Origin: CAYYFX01 sp964571855
GTDB taxonomy: Bacteria > ARS69
Reading direction: 5' to 3'
Assembly: GCA_964571855.1 (NCBI GenBank)
Contig: CAZNDO010000001.1
Coordinates: 372,001 to 436,000, forward strand
DNA length: 64,000 nucleotides
Below, one piece after another: positions 25,539 to 33,856 of the stretch. Within the stretch, counting starts at the first letter, position 1. Each line of letters opens with the position of its first letter. Made by a program: the position numbers and the translations under genes. A model generated the notes under the pieces. It was not told where the DNA came from. It ran no database searches and worked only from the letters and a program-made list of their open reading frames with translations.

Positions 25539-25872
25539 CCGACCGGGGGAGCGGCGCCTCCCGCGCAACCGGCCGCCCACGCACCCGGGCGAAATGCTGT
25601 TGGAGGAGTTCGTCAAACCCCTGAGGATGACGCAGACGGAGCTTGCGGCGCGTCTTGGGGTGTCCTACCCGCGCCTGAACGAGATCATCCACGGCCGGCG
25701 ATCCGTGACGCCGGACACCGCGCTCCGCCTCGAGAGGGTGCTCGGTGTGTCCGCGGAGTTCTGGCTCGGGCTCCAGCAGGACTGGGATCTGTGGCATGCG
25801 TCACGTGCGCCGGAGGCGAAGGCCATCGCCCGGCTCAAGCCGTTGCCGGAGCCGCGCCGGAACGCGGCATGA
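25504..25872 (+). CDS. higA: HigA family antitoxin (XRE-type)
   Basis: A 122-residue helix-turn-helix antitoxin. The HigA signature RPPTHPGEMLLEEFVKPL is followed by the HTH (MTQTELAARLGVSYPRLNEIIHGRR), VTPDTALRLERVLGVSAEFWL and GLQQDWDLWHA. The core is fully intact, with no stops. ATG 25504 has GGGGAGG six bases upstream; ATG 25498 is too close to that site. The extra ~20 basic N-terminal residues compared with relatives come from reading through the dead toxin's 3' end, suggesting the original start was lost or shifted when higB decayed. It probably still binds the CGTTATAACG operator. Confidence 0.87.
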   Translation: MPKRSRSRTTTDRPGERRLPRNRPPTHPGEMLLEEFVKPLRMTQTELAARLGVSYPRLNEIIHGRRSVTPDTALRLERVLGVSAEFWLGLQQDWDLWHASRAPEAKAIARLKPLPEPRRNAA

Positions 25873-25935
25873 CGGTCAGGGTTCCCCGGTCCGGGGCGAA
25901 TCTCCCGCCCGGCCGGGAGGCACACGGCCCTCACG

Positions 25936-27429
25936 TCATCGGAACAGCGCCTTGATGGACCCCCAGCTGGACCGCTCCACGGATGCCGGGCCGCACCAGG
26001 CCCCGAGAACCCCGATCAGACCGCAGCCTCCGCTGTTCCCGGCCGCGCACGGCGAGTCCGCCTGCAGGCTGAAGTCCTCGTTCTCCAGCGAGCAGAACAG
26101 GGGATCCGCGCAGAGGTTGCCGTCCGCGCCTTCCCGCCCGGCAAGGCAGTCGGTCCAATCCCCGCCGTGGTTGCCGAAGATGTCGGTGCAGCGGACCGTG
26201 AGCGCCGCGGGCGTCCCGACGCAGCGGACCGGGGTGATGGAGCGGTCGGCCGTGCCACCGAACGCCAGGATGGAGTTCTGCAGGACCAGCGTGCCGGTCT
26301 CCTGGATCTCGATCGTGGCCATCGGCCGGCAGCCGACCCACACGCAGTGGTCCGCCGTCACGGAGCCGCTCTGCCCCCCGCACAGCCGGCCGGCCGTGAT
26401 GCTGCTGCGCTGCGCGCTGCTCCCGAGGAACGTGCAGTGCTCCAGCCGCACGCGGCCGGCGCAGAAGAGATCCGTCCCGCCCGCCCAGGCGCCCCAGTTG
26501 CGACGGAAGATGGTGTTCCGGATCGTCACGTCCCCGTACAGGAAGCCCGCCCCGCCGAACACGTCCGCCGAGCAGTCCTCGAACACGCAGCTTCCCACCT
26601 CCACGTGGCTGGAGGACCCGGTGAAGAGCCCGCCGCTGTCCACGTTCCAACCGCCGTTGAACCGGCACCGGAGGATCCGGGCGTTTCCTCCCACGAGCAC
26701 GAGGTTGCCGCTCGTGTACTCGCAGTGCACGGCGCCGCCCGGATCGAACGTGCAGTCGATCAGGCTGCCATCGTCCATGCAGACCGCAGCGCCGTACGCG
26801 CACGCCCCGTTGCCGCTGAAGCTGCACCGTTCGATCTCCACGCGGCCGCCGCGCGCGTAGACGGCGCCGCCGTAGATGCCCGCCTTGTTGCGGACGAACT
26901 CGCAGTCCAGCGCGCGCAGGAAGCCGCCCTCGATGAAGACGCCTCCGCCCCGCGCGGCGCCGTTCCGGTAGTTGAGTCCCTCGATCCGGCAGTCCACCAG
27001 CGTCAGCGACGCCCCCGCCGCGCGGATCGTCCCGCCGTCCCCCTCCCCCGTCGCCCGGCCGTGGAAGGCGTACGCCATCGTGATGCCCTCGATGCGCGTG
27101 GTGCTGCCCGGGTCCAACGCGAAGCAGAAGTGCGGCGTGCGGCCGTCCCCCTCCTCCGCGTCCTCCAGGATCGTCGCGTCGATCATCGTGGCGTCCCGTC
27201 CGGAGATGGACCGGAAGACGAGGTCCTTCGCCCCGACCGCGAGGTCCAGGTTCTCGAGCCCGCCGAACACGCCCGCGCCCAGCTCGATGACGTCCCCGCT
27301 CTGGGCGAGCGCCACGGCGGCACGCAGGTCCGGGACGTCGCCGGATCCGTCCGGGTGCACGAGGATCGTTGCGGCGGAAGCGGTGCCGGCAGCGAGCAGC
27401 AGCGCCGGCGCGAAGACGATGGGACGCAT
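25936..27429 (-). CDS. Secreted right-handed parallel beta-helix protein with SWG-type tail
   Basis: A 497-residue exported protein. A 19-residue signal peptide is followed by ATILVHPDGSGDVPDLRAAVALAQSGDVIELG, the usual start of Pectate_lyase_3-like parallel beta-helices. About fifteen coils follow with short repeats such as GGGVFIEGG, GGAVYARGGRVEIERCSF and NTIFRRNWGAW. Near the end are NLCADPLFCSLENEDFSLQ and GNSGGCGLIGVLGAWCG, typical of choice-of-anchor-type Eisenbacteria proteins. The last residues are SSWGSIKALFR, a tail shared with two unrelated secreted proteins (33857-34420 and 49655-50221). It has no FlgD module. It is probably a surface or secreted polysaccharide-binding protein. 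Confidence 0.8.
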   Translation of the reverse strand: MRPIVFAPALLLAAGTASAATILVHPDGSGDVPDLRAAVALAQSGDVIELGAGVFGGLENLDLAVGAKDLVFRSISGRDATMIDATILEDAEEGDGRTPHFCFALDPGSTTRIEGITMAYAFHGRATGEGDGGTIRAAGASLTLVDCRIEGLNYRNGAARGGGVFIEGGFLRALDCEFVRNKAGIYGGAVYARGGRVEIERCSFSGNGACAYGAAVCMDDGSLIDCTFDPGGAVHCEYTSGNLVLVGGNARILRCRFNGGWNVDSGGLFTGSSSHVEVGSCVFEDCSADVFGGAGFLYGDVTIRNTIFRRNWGAWAGGTDLFCAGRVRLEHCTFLGSSAQRSSITAGRLCGGQSGSVTADHCVWVGCRPMATIEIQETGTLVLQNSILAFGGTADRSITPVRCVGTPAALTVRCTDIFGNHGGDWTDCLAGREGADGNLCADPLFCSLENEDFSLQADSPCAAGNSGGCGLIGVLGAWCGPASVERSSWGSIKALFR

Positions 27430-27462
27430 GGGACCTCCCGTCCGGGACCGGGGGCACGTCCC

Positions 27463-27491
27463 ACACTAGGAGCACGCACGACCGGTTACAA
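27463..27491 (-). promoter_or_regulatory. Possible promoter for the beta-helix gene at 27429
   Basis: TTGTAA (27491-27486, minus strand), 17 bases, then TAGTGT (27468-27463). The leader to ATG 27429 contains GGGAGGTCCC as ribosome site. The -10 is weak. Confidence 0.35.
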
Positions 27492-27526
27492 GAGGGGAAG
27501 ATCCTTCCGCTTCCCGCTGACATTTG

Positions 27527-28021
27527 TCATGGCGCTGGCGGCCTGCCGCCCTGCAACGCATCCCGCACCGCGGTCTGCCGGTACGTGAAGATCCGGTGGA
27601 GCTGCCGCTGCACCAGCGGCAGCGCGCCGTCCCCGAGCGGGGCGAAGGGCAGCCGGTACCGCACGCGGTCCCGGATGCGGGTACCGCTCGCCGTGTCCTC
27701 GAAGTCGTGCGTATGGACCCACCGCGCGTAAGGGCCCGCGATCTGCTCGTCGGTGAACGCGAGCGGCGGCTCCCAGCGCGTGATGCGCGACGTCCACCCG
27801 AACGGAACGCCGAACAGGCTCAGCCGGTAACGGATCTCCGTGCCCGGGCGCATGGCGATCGGCGGCGGCGTCATGATGCGGAAGCGGAGCTCCGGCGGCG
27901 TGATCCGCTCCAGGTTCCCGGCCTCGCCGAAGAACGCGAAGACAACATCCCGCGGGAGGGGAAGCTCCATCTCCGCCTCCAGGACGTGATCCGCGCCGTC
28001 ACGCAGCCCGGTCCGGACCAC
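27527..28021 (-). CDS. SRPBCC family protein (ligand-binding, DUF1731-like)
   Basis: A 164-residue START/Bet v1-like domain protein. DHVLEAEMELPLPRDVVFAFFGEAGNLERITPPELRFRI is the standard first strand and lead helices of this subgroup, followed by GTEIRYRLSLFGVPFGWTSRITRWEPPLAFTDEQ and HTHDFEDTASGTRIRDRVRYRLPFAP. The final helix is LVQRQLHRIFTYRQTAVRDAL. Such proteins bind hydrophobic ligands in a cavity; the ligand is not known. GTG 28021 is used as start because ATG 27970 would cut off the first strand; it overlaps the GNAT gene by 23 bases. Confidence 0.82.
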   Translation of the reverse strand: MVRTGLRDGADHVLEAEMELPLPRDVVFAFFGEAGNLERITPPELRFRIMTPPPIAMRPGTEIRYRLSLFGVPFGWTSRITRWEPPLAFTDEQIAGPYARWVHTHDFEDTASGTRIRDRVRYRLPFAPLGDGALPLVQRQLHRIFTYRQTAVRDALQGGRPPAP

Positions 28022-28505
28022 CGGAATCCCCCCGCGGATCGTGCAGCATCTCCACGTCCACCACGCCCGTCTCCTCCACGACCAGTTCGCGCCCCGTGAG
28101 CCGGAAGCCGTGCCGCGCGTACAGCCGGCGCGCCGGCGCGTTGTCCTTCCCCACGTGCAGCCGGACCGTGCGGTACCCGGCCGCCGCGGCCCAGCCGAGC
28201 ACCGCCTCCACGAGCGCATCGCCGGCGCCGGTCCCGCGCGCGTCGGGGTGCACCCACATGGACATCAGGAAGGCGCACGTCGCGTCGTCCCGGTGGGGCA
28301 CGCCCGCCGCGAGCCCGCGCGCGCCGGCCGGCGTCTCCCACACGAACGTGGCCGCGTCCGTGATCCAGCGCGTCCACTCCGCGACCGGCCGCGCCTCCTC
28401 CCGCGCCAGCGTGCTGGCGAAGGCGTCCGGGCTGTCGGCGAGCGCCGCGAGCCGCAGCGCCCGCAGCACGGCTTCGTCCCCCGCCACCGCGCGCCGCACG
28501 CTCAC
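27999..28505 (-). CDS. GNAT family N-acetyltransferase
   Basis: A 168-residue acetyltransferase. The N-terminus SVRRAVAGDEAVLRALRLAALADSPDAFASTLARE is characteristic of a large family that includes many small-molecule acetyltransferases. It is followed by CAFLMSMWVHPDARGTGAGDALVEAVLGWA, the acetyl-CoA loop (R-G-T-G-A-G), and RLHVGKDNAPARRLYARHGFRLTG. The GTG start overlaps the Mpg stop (GTGA), linking it to DNA-repair glycosylase translation. The acceptor is unknown. Confidence 0.88.
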   Translation of the reverse strand: MSVRRAVAGDEAVLRALRLAALADSPDAFASTLAREEARPVAEWTRWITDAATFVWETPAGARGLAAGVPHRDDATCAFLMSMWVHPDARGTGAGDALVEAVLGWAAAAGYRTVRLHVGKDNAPARRLYARHGFRLTGRELVVEETGVVDVEMLHDPRGDSGGPDRAA

Positions 28506-29095
28506 GCCGCACTCCCCCGCGGCCGCCGCGACGGCCGCGCGTGCCCGTCGATCCAGAACCGCCACGGCCGCGCCGCCCAATACGGCCCCGCGTAGTCGAT
28601 CCCGATCCGCGGCCCGCGCCGCACCGCCGACGCCAGCACGCGCGCGCCGCGATCCTCCACGCGGATCCGCGGCGACGTCACCGCGTCGTCCCCGTCCAGG
28701 GCCTTGTCCACCCGCAGGTGGCGCGTCACGCGCGCCGGCCCCTCCACGAGCACGCGCCGGTTGCCGTCCCGGGCCAGCACGCCGCGGATCAGCACCGCCT
28801 CCGGACGCTCGGCGCCCGCGGTGCTGAAGTTCAGCAGCCAGTGCATCCCGTAGACGAAGTACACGTACACCGTCCCGCCGTCGGCATACAGCGGTTCCAC
28901 GCGCGGCGTCCGCCGCCCGCGCGCCGCGTGCGACGCCAGGTCCTTCGGCCCCTTGTACGCCTCCGTCTCCGTGATCATCCCGCAGGTCTCGCGGCCGCGG
29001 CGGCGGACCACGATGAACTTCCCGAGCAGATCGCGCGCCACCTGCAGCGTGGGACGGTTGAACGCGCCGCGATCCAGGCGCACCGCCTCGGCCAT
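28502..29095 (-). CDS. DNA-3-methyladenine glycosylase (Mpg/AAG family)
   Basis: A 197-residue AAG-family base-excision enzyme that removes alkylated purines such as 3-methyladenine and hypoxanthine. It has RPTLQVARDLLGKFIVVR, GMITETEAYKGPKDLASHAARGRRTPR (containing the catalytic Glu and DNA-intercalation region), YVYFVYGMHWLLNF, PEAVLIRGVLA, and GPARVTRHLRVDKALDG. Catalytic and DNA-binding motifs are all present and the length is normal. ATG 29095 lies two bases past the stop of the upstream GNAT-NTF2 gene, and the stop overlaps the next GNAT start. Confidence 0.9.
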   Translation of the reverse strand: MAEAVRLDRGAFNRPTLQVARDLLGKFIVVRRRGRETCGMITETEAYKGPKDLASHAARGRRTPRVEPLYADGGTVYVYFVYGMHWLLNFSTAGAERPEAVLIRGVLARDGNRRVLVEGPARVTRHLRVDKALDGDDAVTSPRIRVEDRGARVLASAVRRGPRIGIDYAGPYWAARPWRFWIDGHARPSRRPRGSAA

Positions 29096-29097
29096 GC

Positions 29098-29877
29098 TCA
29101 GCCCTTCACGTACGCCAGCTTCTCGGCCACCTTGCCGTCCCGGACGCGCAGGATGTCCGCGCCGCGGACGTGTCCGGACACGCCGTCCCGCGTCCAGTCG
29201 TACCGCCACCGCACGATGCACCGGTCCCCGGCCACGAACAGCTCCTCCGCGGTGAACCGCGCGCTCGGCGAGCGCGCGAAGAAGGCCTCCAGGAACTCGC
29301 GCACGCGCGGCTTCCCCTCGAAGCGCTCGCCGTCCGGCGCCGGCCGCGTGCTCTCGAAGATGCAGTCGTCCGTCATCCGCGCGAGCACGCCGTCCACGTC
29401 GTGCCGGTTCCAGGCGTCGTTGTACTCCTCGATCACGCGGCGCACGTCCGCCGCCGGCGTCGAGGCGGCCGAGGGCGCGGACTGCCGCGCCCGGTTCCGC
29501 CGCGCCATCCCGGCGAGCCGCGCGAACCCGAGCTTCGCGTAGAACGGGGCGACGCTCTCGTCGCACACGGCGTCCACCATGTACACGTCGGCCAGGCGCG
29601 CGGTCATCCGTCGCACCAGCTCCGCGCCGATCCCGCGCCCGCGCCACTCCGGCCGCACTTCCAGCAGCGGCACGTAGGCCGCCAGCACGCCGTCGCTGAT
29701 CGCCGTGATGAAACCCGCCGCCCGGTCCGCGTCCGTGTCCCACGCCAGGATCGCGTGCGTGCTGCGCGCGAGGATCGCTTGCAGCGCCTCGGCCGAAGGC
29801 GGGTCCGGCCAGCCCTCGAAGAACCCGTGCAGCCCCGCGGCCGTCACGCCGCCCGCGTCCTCCCGGTACTCGATCAT
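29098..29877 (-). CDS. GNAT acetyltransferase fused to an NTF2/SnoaL-like domain
   Basis: A 259-residue two-domain protein. Residues 1-135 are a GNAT domain: HAILAWDTDADRAAGFITAI, VPLLEVRPEWRGRGIGAELVRRMTAR (acetyl-CoA loop R-G-R-G-I-G), and CDESVAPFYAKLGFARLAGM. Residues about 145-259 are a nuclear transport factor 2 / SnoaL-like domain: ADVRRVIEEYNDAWNRHDVDGVLARMTDDCIFES, then REFLEAFFARSPSARFTAEELFV and ADILRVRDGKVAEKLAYVKG. I cannot tell whether the join is native; there is no stop or frame change between the parts. ATG 29877 overlaps the OsmC stop (ATGA). Confidence 0.82.
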   Translation of the reverse strand: MIEYREDAGGVTAAGLHGFFEGWPDPPSAEALQAILARSTHAILAWDTDADRAAGFITAISDGVLAAYVPLLEVRPEWRGRGIGAELVRRMTARLADVYMVDAVCDESVAPFYAKLGFARLAGMARRNRARQSAPSAASTPAADVRRVIEEYNDAWNRHDVDGVLARMTDDCIFESTRPAPDGERFEGKPRVREFLEAFFARSPSARFTAEELFVAGDRCIVRWRYDWTRDGVSGHVRGADILRVRDGKVAEKLAYVKG

Positions 29878-30356
29878 GCGCCCGCGTCCTCGGACCGGAT
29901 GCGCGGCTCGCACCGCACGGGGAAGTTCACGGAGTTCGCGACGAAGCACAGCGCGTGCGCCCTCTCGTGCAGCGACGCCGCGACGGCCGGGTCGCCCCCG
30001 CGGCGGATGGTGACCTGCGGGTGCAGGACCACCTCGGTGAAGCGCCCGCCGCCGTCCGCTCCCACCGTCATGGTCCCCTCCGCCCGGTCCGCGTATCCCA
30101 CGCACGTCACCCCCGCCTGCGCGCACAGGTGCAGGTACCACAGCATGTGGCACGACGACAGCGCCGCCACCACGAGGTCCTCGGGGTTGTAGCGCGAGGC
30201 GTCGCCGCGGAACGCGGGATCGGACGACCCGGGGATGTCCGGCTTCCCCGCGGCGCGCAGCACGTGGTCCCGGCCGTACGCGCGGTAGTCGCTGGTGCCG
30301 GTGCCGCGATCGCCCGTCCACTCGAGCGAGACCTCGTACCGGTGCTCGCGCTTCAT
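29874..30356 (-). CDS. OsmC family protein
   Basis: A 160-residue OsmC-like hydroperoxide-reducing protein. It has HRYEVSLEWTGDRGTGTSDYRAY at the start, NPEDLVVAALSSCHMLWYLHLCAQAGV, carrying the first conserved Cys with His, and a central EVVLHPQVTIRRG. The second conserved Cys is in HALCFVANSVNFPV. Both redox Cys are present. It lies seven bases after the ferredoxin-like gene stop. This is the second OsmC gene of the window and belongs to a different subfamily from 7805-8383. Confidence 0.88.
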   Translation of the reverse strand: MKREHRYEVSLEWTGDRGTGTSDYRAYGRDHVLRAAGKPDIPGSSDPAFRGDASRYNPEDLVVAALSSCHMLWYLHLCAQAGVTCVGYADRAEGTMTVGADGGGRFTEVVLHPQVTIRRGGDPAVAASLHERAHALCFVANSVNFPVRCEPRIRSEDAGA

Positions 30357-30363
30357 GGATGCC

Positions 30364-30591
30364 TCAGCTCCCGCCGGACTTCCGGCGGCACTGCAGCGCA
30401 CCGGAGGGACACCGCTTCACCTGCGCCTCCACCGCGTCCGCGTCCGCCGCATCCGGCCGCACCCAGTCCCGCCGGGAAACGTCGAACACACCGGGCAGTC
30501 CGCGCAAGCACACCGCCGTGTGCCGACAGACGTTCGGATCGAACGTGACCACGATCTCGGGCGTCTCGTAGGTCTGCACGGGCTTCGCCAT
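30364..30591 (-). CDS. Small (4Fe-4S) mono-cluster protein, Fer4_19-like
   Basis: A 75-residue ferredoxin-like protein of the YjdI type. It has VVTFDPNVCRHTAVCLRGLPGVFDV (Cys22, Cys28), RRDWVRPDAADADAV, and VKRCPSGALQC (Cys61, Cys68). The Cys set and the CPSGAL end are the family signature; these proteins bind a single iron-sulfur cluster and often sit beside OsmC or GNAT genes. GGAGGTG stands 8 bases before the ATG. It is followed at 7 bases by the OsmC gene, so the pair is probably co-expressed under oxidative stress. Confidence 0.88.
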   Translation of the reverse strand: MAKPVQTYETPEIVVTFDPNVCRHTAVCLRGLPGVFDVSRRDWVRPDAADADAVEAQVKRCPSGALQCRRKSGGS

Positions 30592-30697
30592 GGGGTCGCA
30601 CCTCCGGAGGGCGGGACGATACCACAGCGGCCGCATCAGCCCGCGCGGCCGTCCTCGCCGATCGCGGCGCACGCGCACGCGCGCCGGCCGAGGGGGA

Positions 30698-31171
30698 TCA
30701 CGCGTCGCCGTGATCGCCGTTGCGTTCCCAGCCGCCGGCGGCGGACCGCACCCACAGGTCGCCGCGCATGTCGCACCACGCCCCGTAGGGCCGGTCCGCG
30801 CGGGACGGCGAGCCGAAGCGCAGGACGTTCCCGTCCGGATCCGCCACCTGCACCTCGTAGGCCCAGGGATGATTCGTGGGCTCCTGCCGGATGTGCGCGC
30901 CGCGCAAGCGCAGCTCCTCGCACAAGCGGGTCACGTCGTCGACGCCGATCCACACCCATCCGCCCTCGTGGCCCTGGTCCCCCTCGCACAGCATCAGCTG
31001 GCACGCGTCGCGCGACACGCACCCGATGCACCCCTCGTCCTTCCAGGCGAGCTTGAAGCCGAGCACGCGGACGTAGTAGTCGACGCTCGCGTCCAGTTTC
31101 CGCACCCGGAGGATCGGGACGGCGGTGCCCACGCGGTTCGCGGGCGGTGCGGCGGAGCGGCGACTCGGCAT
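30698..31171 (-). CDS. VOC family protein (glyoxalase/bleomycin resistance-like)
   Basis: A 157-residue VOC protein. It has NRVGTAVPILRVRKLDASVDYYVRVLGFKLAW, then CVSRDACQLMLCEGDQGHEGGWVWIGVDDVTRL, GAHIRQEPTNHPWAYEVQVADPDGNVLRFGSP. The first-ligand position is Ala-Val-Pro instead of His, and the last is Arg, so it resembles bleomycin-resistance-type ligand-binding members without metal. ATG 31171 follows GGGAG. It stands alone, 81 bases from the thioredoxin gene on the same strand. Confidence 0.83.
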   Translation of the reverse strand: MPSRRSAAPPANRVGTAVPILRVRKLDASVDYYVRVLGFKLAWKDEGCIGCVSRDACQLMLCEGDQGHEGGWVWIGVDDVTRLCEELRLRGAHIRQEPTNHPWAYEVQVADPDGNVLRFGSPSRADRPYGAWCDMRGDLWVRSAAGGWERNGDHGDA

Positions 31172-31252
31172 ACAGGGGACTCCCGGCAACAGGGCGCATT
31201 CTCGCCCCGGCGCGGATGGCGATGCAAGCCTCGCGGGACGACTGCGCCGGCG

Positions 31253-31837
31253 TCAGGCGCCGAACCACGCCGGCGCGGCGCCCGGCTTCCACTTGATGTT
31301 GCACCCCACGCTGGGGACCTGCTCCGCGGGCGCGGCGCGTCCCTGCCCCACGGCGTCGATGGCCGCGCGGAGGTCCTTCCCGGTGACCGGCACGTCGTTG
31401 CCGGGGCGGCTGCCGTCCAGCTGCCCGCGGTAGGCGAGCTTGCCGTTCGCGTCGAACAGGAAGAAATCCGGCGTGCAGGCCGCGCGGAACGCCTTCGCCG
31501 CCTCCTGCGACGCGTCCATCGCGTACGGGAACGTCCACCCCTGCGCCACCGCCAGCTCCTTCATGAGCGGGGGCGCGTCATCCGGGTACGCCTCCACGTC
31601 GTTCGAGTTGATGGCCACGACGCCGAAGCCCGCATCGGCCGCGTGCTTCCCCACGCGGCCCAGCTCCGTCATCACGTGCTTCACGAAGGGACAGTGGTTG
31701 CACAGGAACATCACCAGCGTTCCCTTCGCGCCGGCGGCGTCGCGCTGCGTGACGCTGCGGCCGGTGACCGCGTCCACCACGGAGAACGCGGGGAGCGCGG
31801 TGCCGAGATCGAGCATGGTGGAGGGGGTCTTCGCCAT
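31253..31837 (-). CDS. Thioredoxin family protein (peroxiredoxin-like, CNHCPFV type)
   Basis: A 194-residue thioredoxin-fold protein of the AhpC/TSA-like, CNHCPFVK group. Cys46 and Cys49 form the CxxC pair (FLCNHCPFVKHV). Later parts are GFGVVAINSNDVEAYPDDAPPLM, GWTFPYAMDASQEAAKAFRAACTPDFFLFDANGKLAYRGQLD and PSVGCNIKWKPG. This group is common in environmental bacteria and acts in thiol reduction; partners are unknown. GAGGAGG stands 7 bases before the ATG. Confidence 0.87.
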   Translation of the reverse strand: MAKTPSTMLDLGTALPAFSVVDAVTGRSVTQRDAAGAKGTLVMFLCNHCPFVKHVMTELGRVGKHAADAGFGVVAINSNDVEAYPDDAPPLMKELAVAQGWTFPYAMDASQEAAKAFRAACTPDFFLFDANGKLAYRGQLDGSRPGNDVPVTGKDLRAAIDAVGQGRAAPAEQVPSVGCNIKWKPGAAPAWFGA

Positions 31838-31907
31838 CGTTCGCCTCCTCGTGGCTGGGCGTCCGACCAACGTAGGGCCGGGCGGGCGGGGGCCGCAAGA
31901 GGCCCCG

Positions 31908-33116
31908 TCAGTCCTCGACGCGCGCCGGCAGCGCGCGGAGCACGAGGAATCCCACGATGCCCGAGACGAGGGACCCGAGGAGGATCCCCAGGCGCTCGAG
32001 GCCCAGGTACCCGCCGTCGCCCGCCTCGAACGCGAGCGAGGCGATGAAGAGGCTCATCGTGAATCCGATCCCGCACAGGAGCGCGGCGCCGTGCAGCGCG
32101 CGCCACCCCACACCCTCGGGCAGCGACGCGGCCCGCAGCATGACCGCCAGCCCGCACGCCGCGAGGACCCCGACCTGCTTCCCGAGGAACAGCCCCGCCA
32201 TGATGCCGAGCGGCACGGGATGCACGAGATCCGCCACCGCCAGCCCCAGCACCGGCACCCCCGCGTTCGCGAACGCGAAGACGGGCATGACGCCGTAGGA
32301 CACCCACGGGTGCAGCGAGTGCTCCAGCGCGTGCAGCGGCGACTCCGCGTCCGGCCGCGCGTCCCGCGTGCGGAGCGGGATGCACATGGCCAGCGCCACG
32401 CCCGCCAGCGTGGCGTGCACGCCGGACTTCAGCACCGCCACCCACAGCAGCACGCCCACGAAGAGGTACGGCCCCGTCCTGGTCACGCCGAAGCGGTTCA
32501 ACGCCACGAGCACGGCCAGGAGCCCGGCCGCGAGGCCGAGCGACAGCATGGACAGCTTCGCGGTGTAGAAGATGGCGATCACGAGGATGGCGCCGAGGTC
32601 GTCGAAGATGGCCACGCTCAGCAGGAACACGCGCAGCGCCACGGGCGCGCGCCCCCCGAGCAGCGAGAACACGCCGAGCGCGAAGGCGATGTCCGTGGCG
32701 GTGGGAATGGCCCAGCCGCGCATGGCCACGGGGTCGCCGCGGTTGAGCAGCGCGTAGATCAGTGCCGGCACCGCCATGCCGCCGGCCGCGGCGAACGCGG
32801 GGAGCGCGGCGCGACGCACGCTGGAGAGGTGCCCCTCCACGATCTCGCGTTTCAGCTCCAGACCCACGAGCAGGAAGAACACGGCCATGAGGCCGTCGTT
32901 GATCCAGAGCCACAACGGCTTGGCCAGCTTGAAGGTGCCGAGCTGGATGGCGAAGGGCACGTCCAGCAGCGCGGTGTAGGCGCCGGCCAGCGGCGAGTTC
33001 GCCACGATCATGGCCACGACCGTGGCGGCCATCAGCAGCATCCCGCCGGCGGCCTCGCCGCGCAGGAAGGCCATCAGGCGCGAGTCTCCCGAGAGTCCCA
33101 GCGGAGCGGCGGTCAC
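31908..33116 (-). CDS. nhaA: Na+/H+ antiporter NhaA
   Basis: A 402-residue NhaA antiporter with about 12 helices. Diagnostic parts are FFLLVGLELKREIVEGHLSS, AIPTATDIAFALGVFSLLG (helix IV interruption), VAIFDDLGAILVIAIFYT (the paired aspartates that bind Na+ and H+), VLKSGVHATLAGVALAM, and GIGFTMSLFIASLAF. All functional residues are visible. The start is GTG 33116. The stop of the carbonic anhydrase gene lies three bases upstream, so the two are probably co-transcribed, linking CO2/bicarbonate and pH control. Confidence 0.93.
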   Translation of the reverse strand: MTAAPLGLSGDSRLMAFLRGEAAGGMLLMAATVVAMIVANSPLAGAYTALLDVPFAIQLGTFKLAKPLWLWINDGLMAVFFLLVGLELKREIVEGHLSSVRRAALPAFAAAGGMAVPALIYALLNRGDPVAMRGWAIPTATDIAFALGVFSLLGGRAPVALRVFLLSVAIFDDLGAILVIAIFYTAKLSMLSLGLAAGLLAVLVALNRFGVTRTGPYLFVGVLLWVAVLKSGVHATLAGVALAMCIPLRTRDARPDAESPLHALEHSLHPWVSYGVMPVFAFANAGVPVLGLAVADLVHPVPLGIMAGLFLGKQVGVLAACGLAVMLRAASLPEGVGWRALHGAALLCGIGFTMSLFIASLAFEAGDGGYLGLERLGILLGSLVSGIVGFLVLRALPARVED

Positions 33117-33119
33117 GGG

Positions 33120-33776
33120 TCAGGCCGCCGGGTGGGCGGCGGCCGCGTCGCGCGGGACGCCGTCGAAGAAGTCCACCTCGCCGGTCTCCAGCGCGTACTC
33201 GGCGCCCACGACGAGGAGTCCGTCCCGCTGGATGAGCTGCTCCAGGCTGTCCGAGCCGTGGCGCAGCTGGTTCGCGGAGACGCGCACGTTCGCCCGCACC
33301 GCCTCGCGGGCGAGCGCCTCGCGGTCCCCGCGCAGCTCCGTGCGCAGCAGGCCCTCCACCGACGGCCGGACACGGTCCACGATGGAACGCAGGTTCCGCG
33401 ACTGGTTCTCCGTGGGCCGCTGGAGCTGGTCCAGCGTGGCCTGGATGGCGCCGCAGCGCGTGTGGCCCAGCACCACCACGAGACGCGTGCCGAACTGCTC
33501 GGCCGCGAACTCCACGCTCCCCACCTGCGAGGGCGCCACGATGTTCCCCGCCACCCGGATCACGAAGAGGTCCCCCAGGCCCTGGTCGAAGATCATCTCC
33601 ACGGGGACGCGCGAGTCCGAGCACCCCAGGATCACGGCGAACGGGCTCTGGCCGTCCAGGAAGTCGGCGCGGCGGGTCCCGCTCGCGAACGTGTCGAGGC
33701 TGCGTACCCCCGACGCGAAGCGCCGGTTCCCTTCGCGCAGGCGTTCGAGGGACTCGAGGGCAAGGGCAGGGCGCAT
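33120..33776 (-). CDS. Beta-class carbonic anhydrase
   Basis: A 218-residue beta-carbonic anhydrase that hydrates CO2. Zinc ligands are Cys in CSDSR near 53, and His and Cys in LGHTRCGAI near 103-107, so the site is complete. It also has SLDTFASGTRRADFLDGQSPFAVILG, FDQGLGDLFVIRVAGNIV and SVEFAAEQFGTRLVVV. The long helix insert LDQLQRPTENQSRNLRSIVDRVRPSVEG is typical of one subfamily. It is directly upstream of nhaA with a three-base gap. Confidence 0.92.
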   Translation of the reverse strand: MRPALALESLERLREGNRRFASGVRSLDTFASGTRRADFLDGQSPFAVILGCSDSRVPVEMIFDQGLGDLFVIRVAGNIVAPSQVGSVEFAAEQFGTRLVVVLGHTRCGAIQATLDQLQRPTENQSRNLRSIVDRVRPSVEGLLRTELRGDREALAREAVRANVRVSANQLRHGSDSLEQLIQRDGLLVVGAEYALETGEVDFFDGVPRDAAAAHPAA

Positions 33777-33856
33777 GGCGTCCTCGGTAGTTGGTCCGGC
33801 CTCGGGCGGAGCCGCGACGGCGACAGACTACGAGAGGTTCCCCGGGGTGTCGACCG

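Noticed and set aside
27519..27530. TGACATTTGTCA near the SRPBCC stop as an operator
   Set aside because: The arms are only five bases and it lies at a gene end with no target promoter at the right distance.
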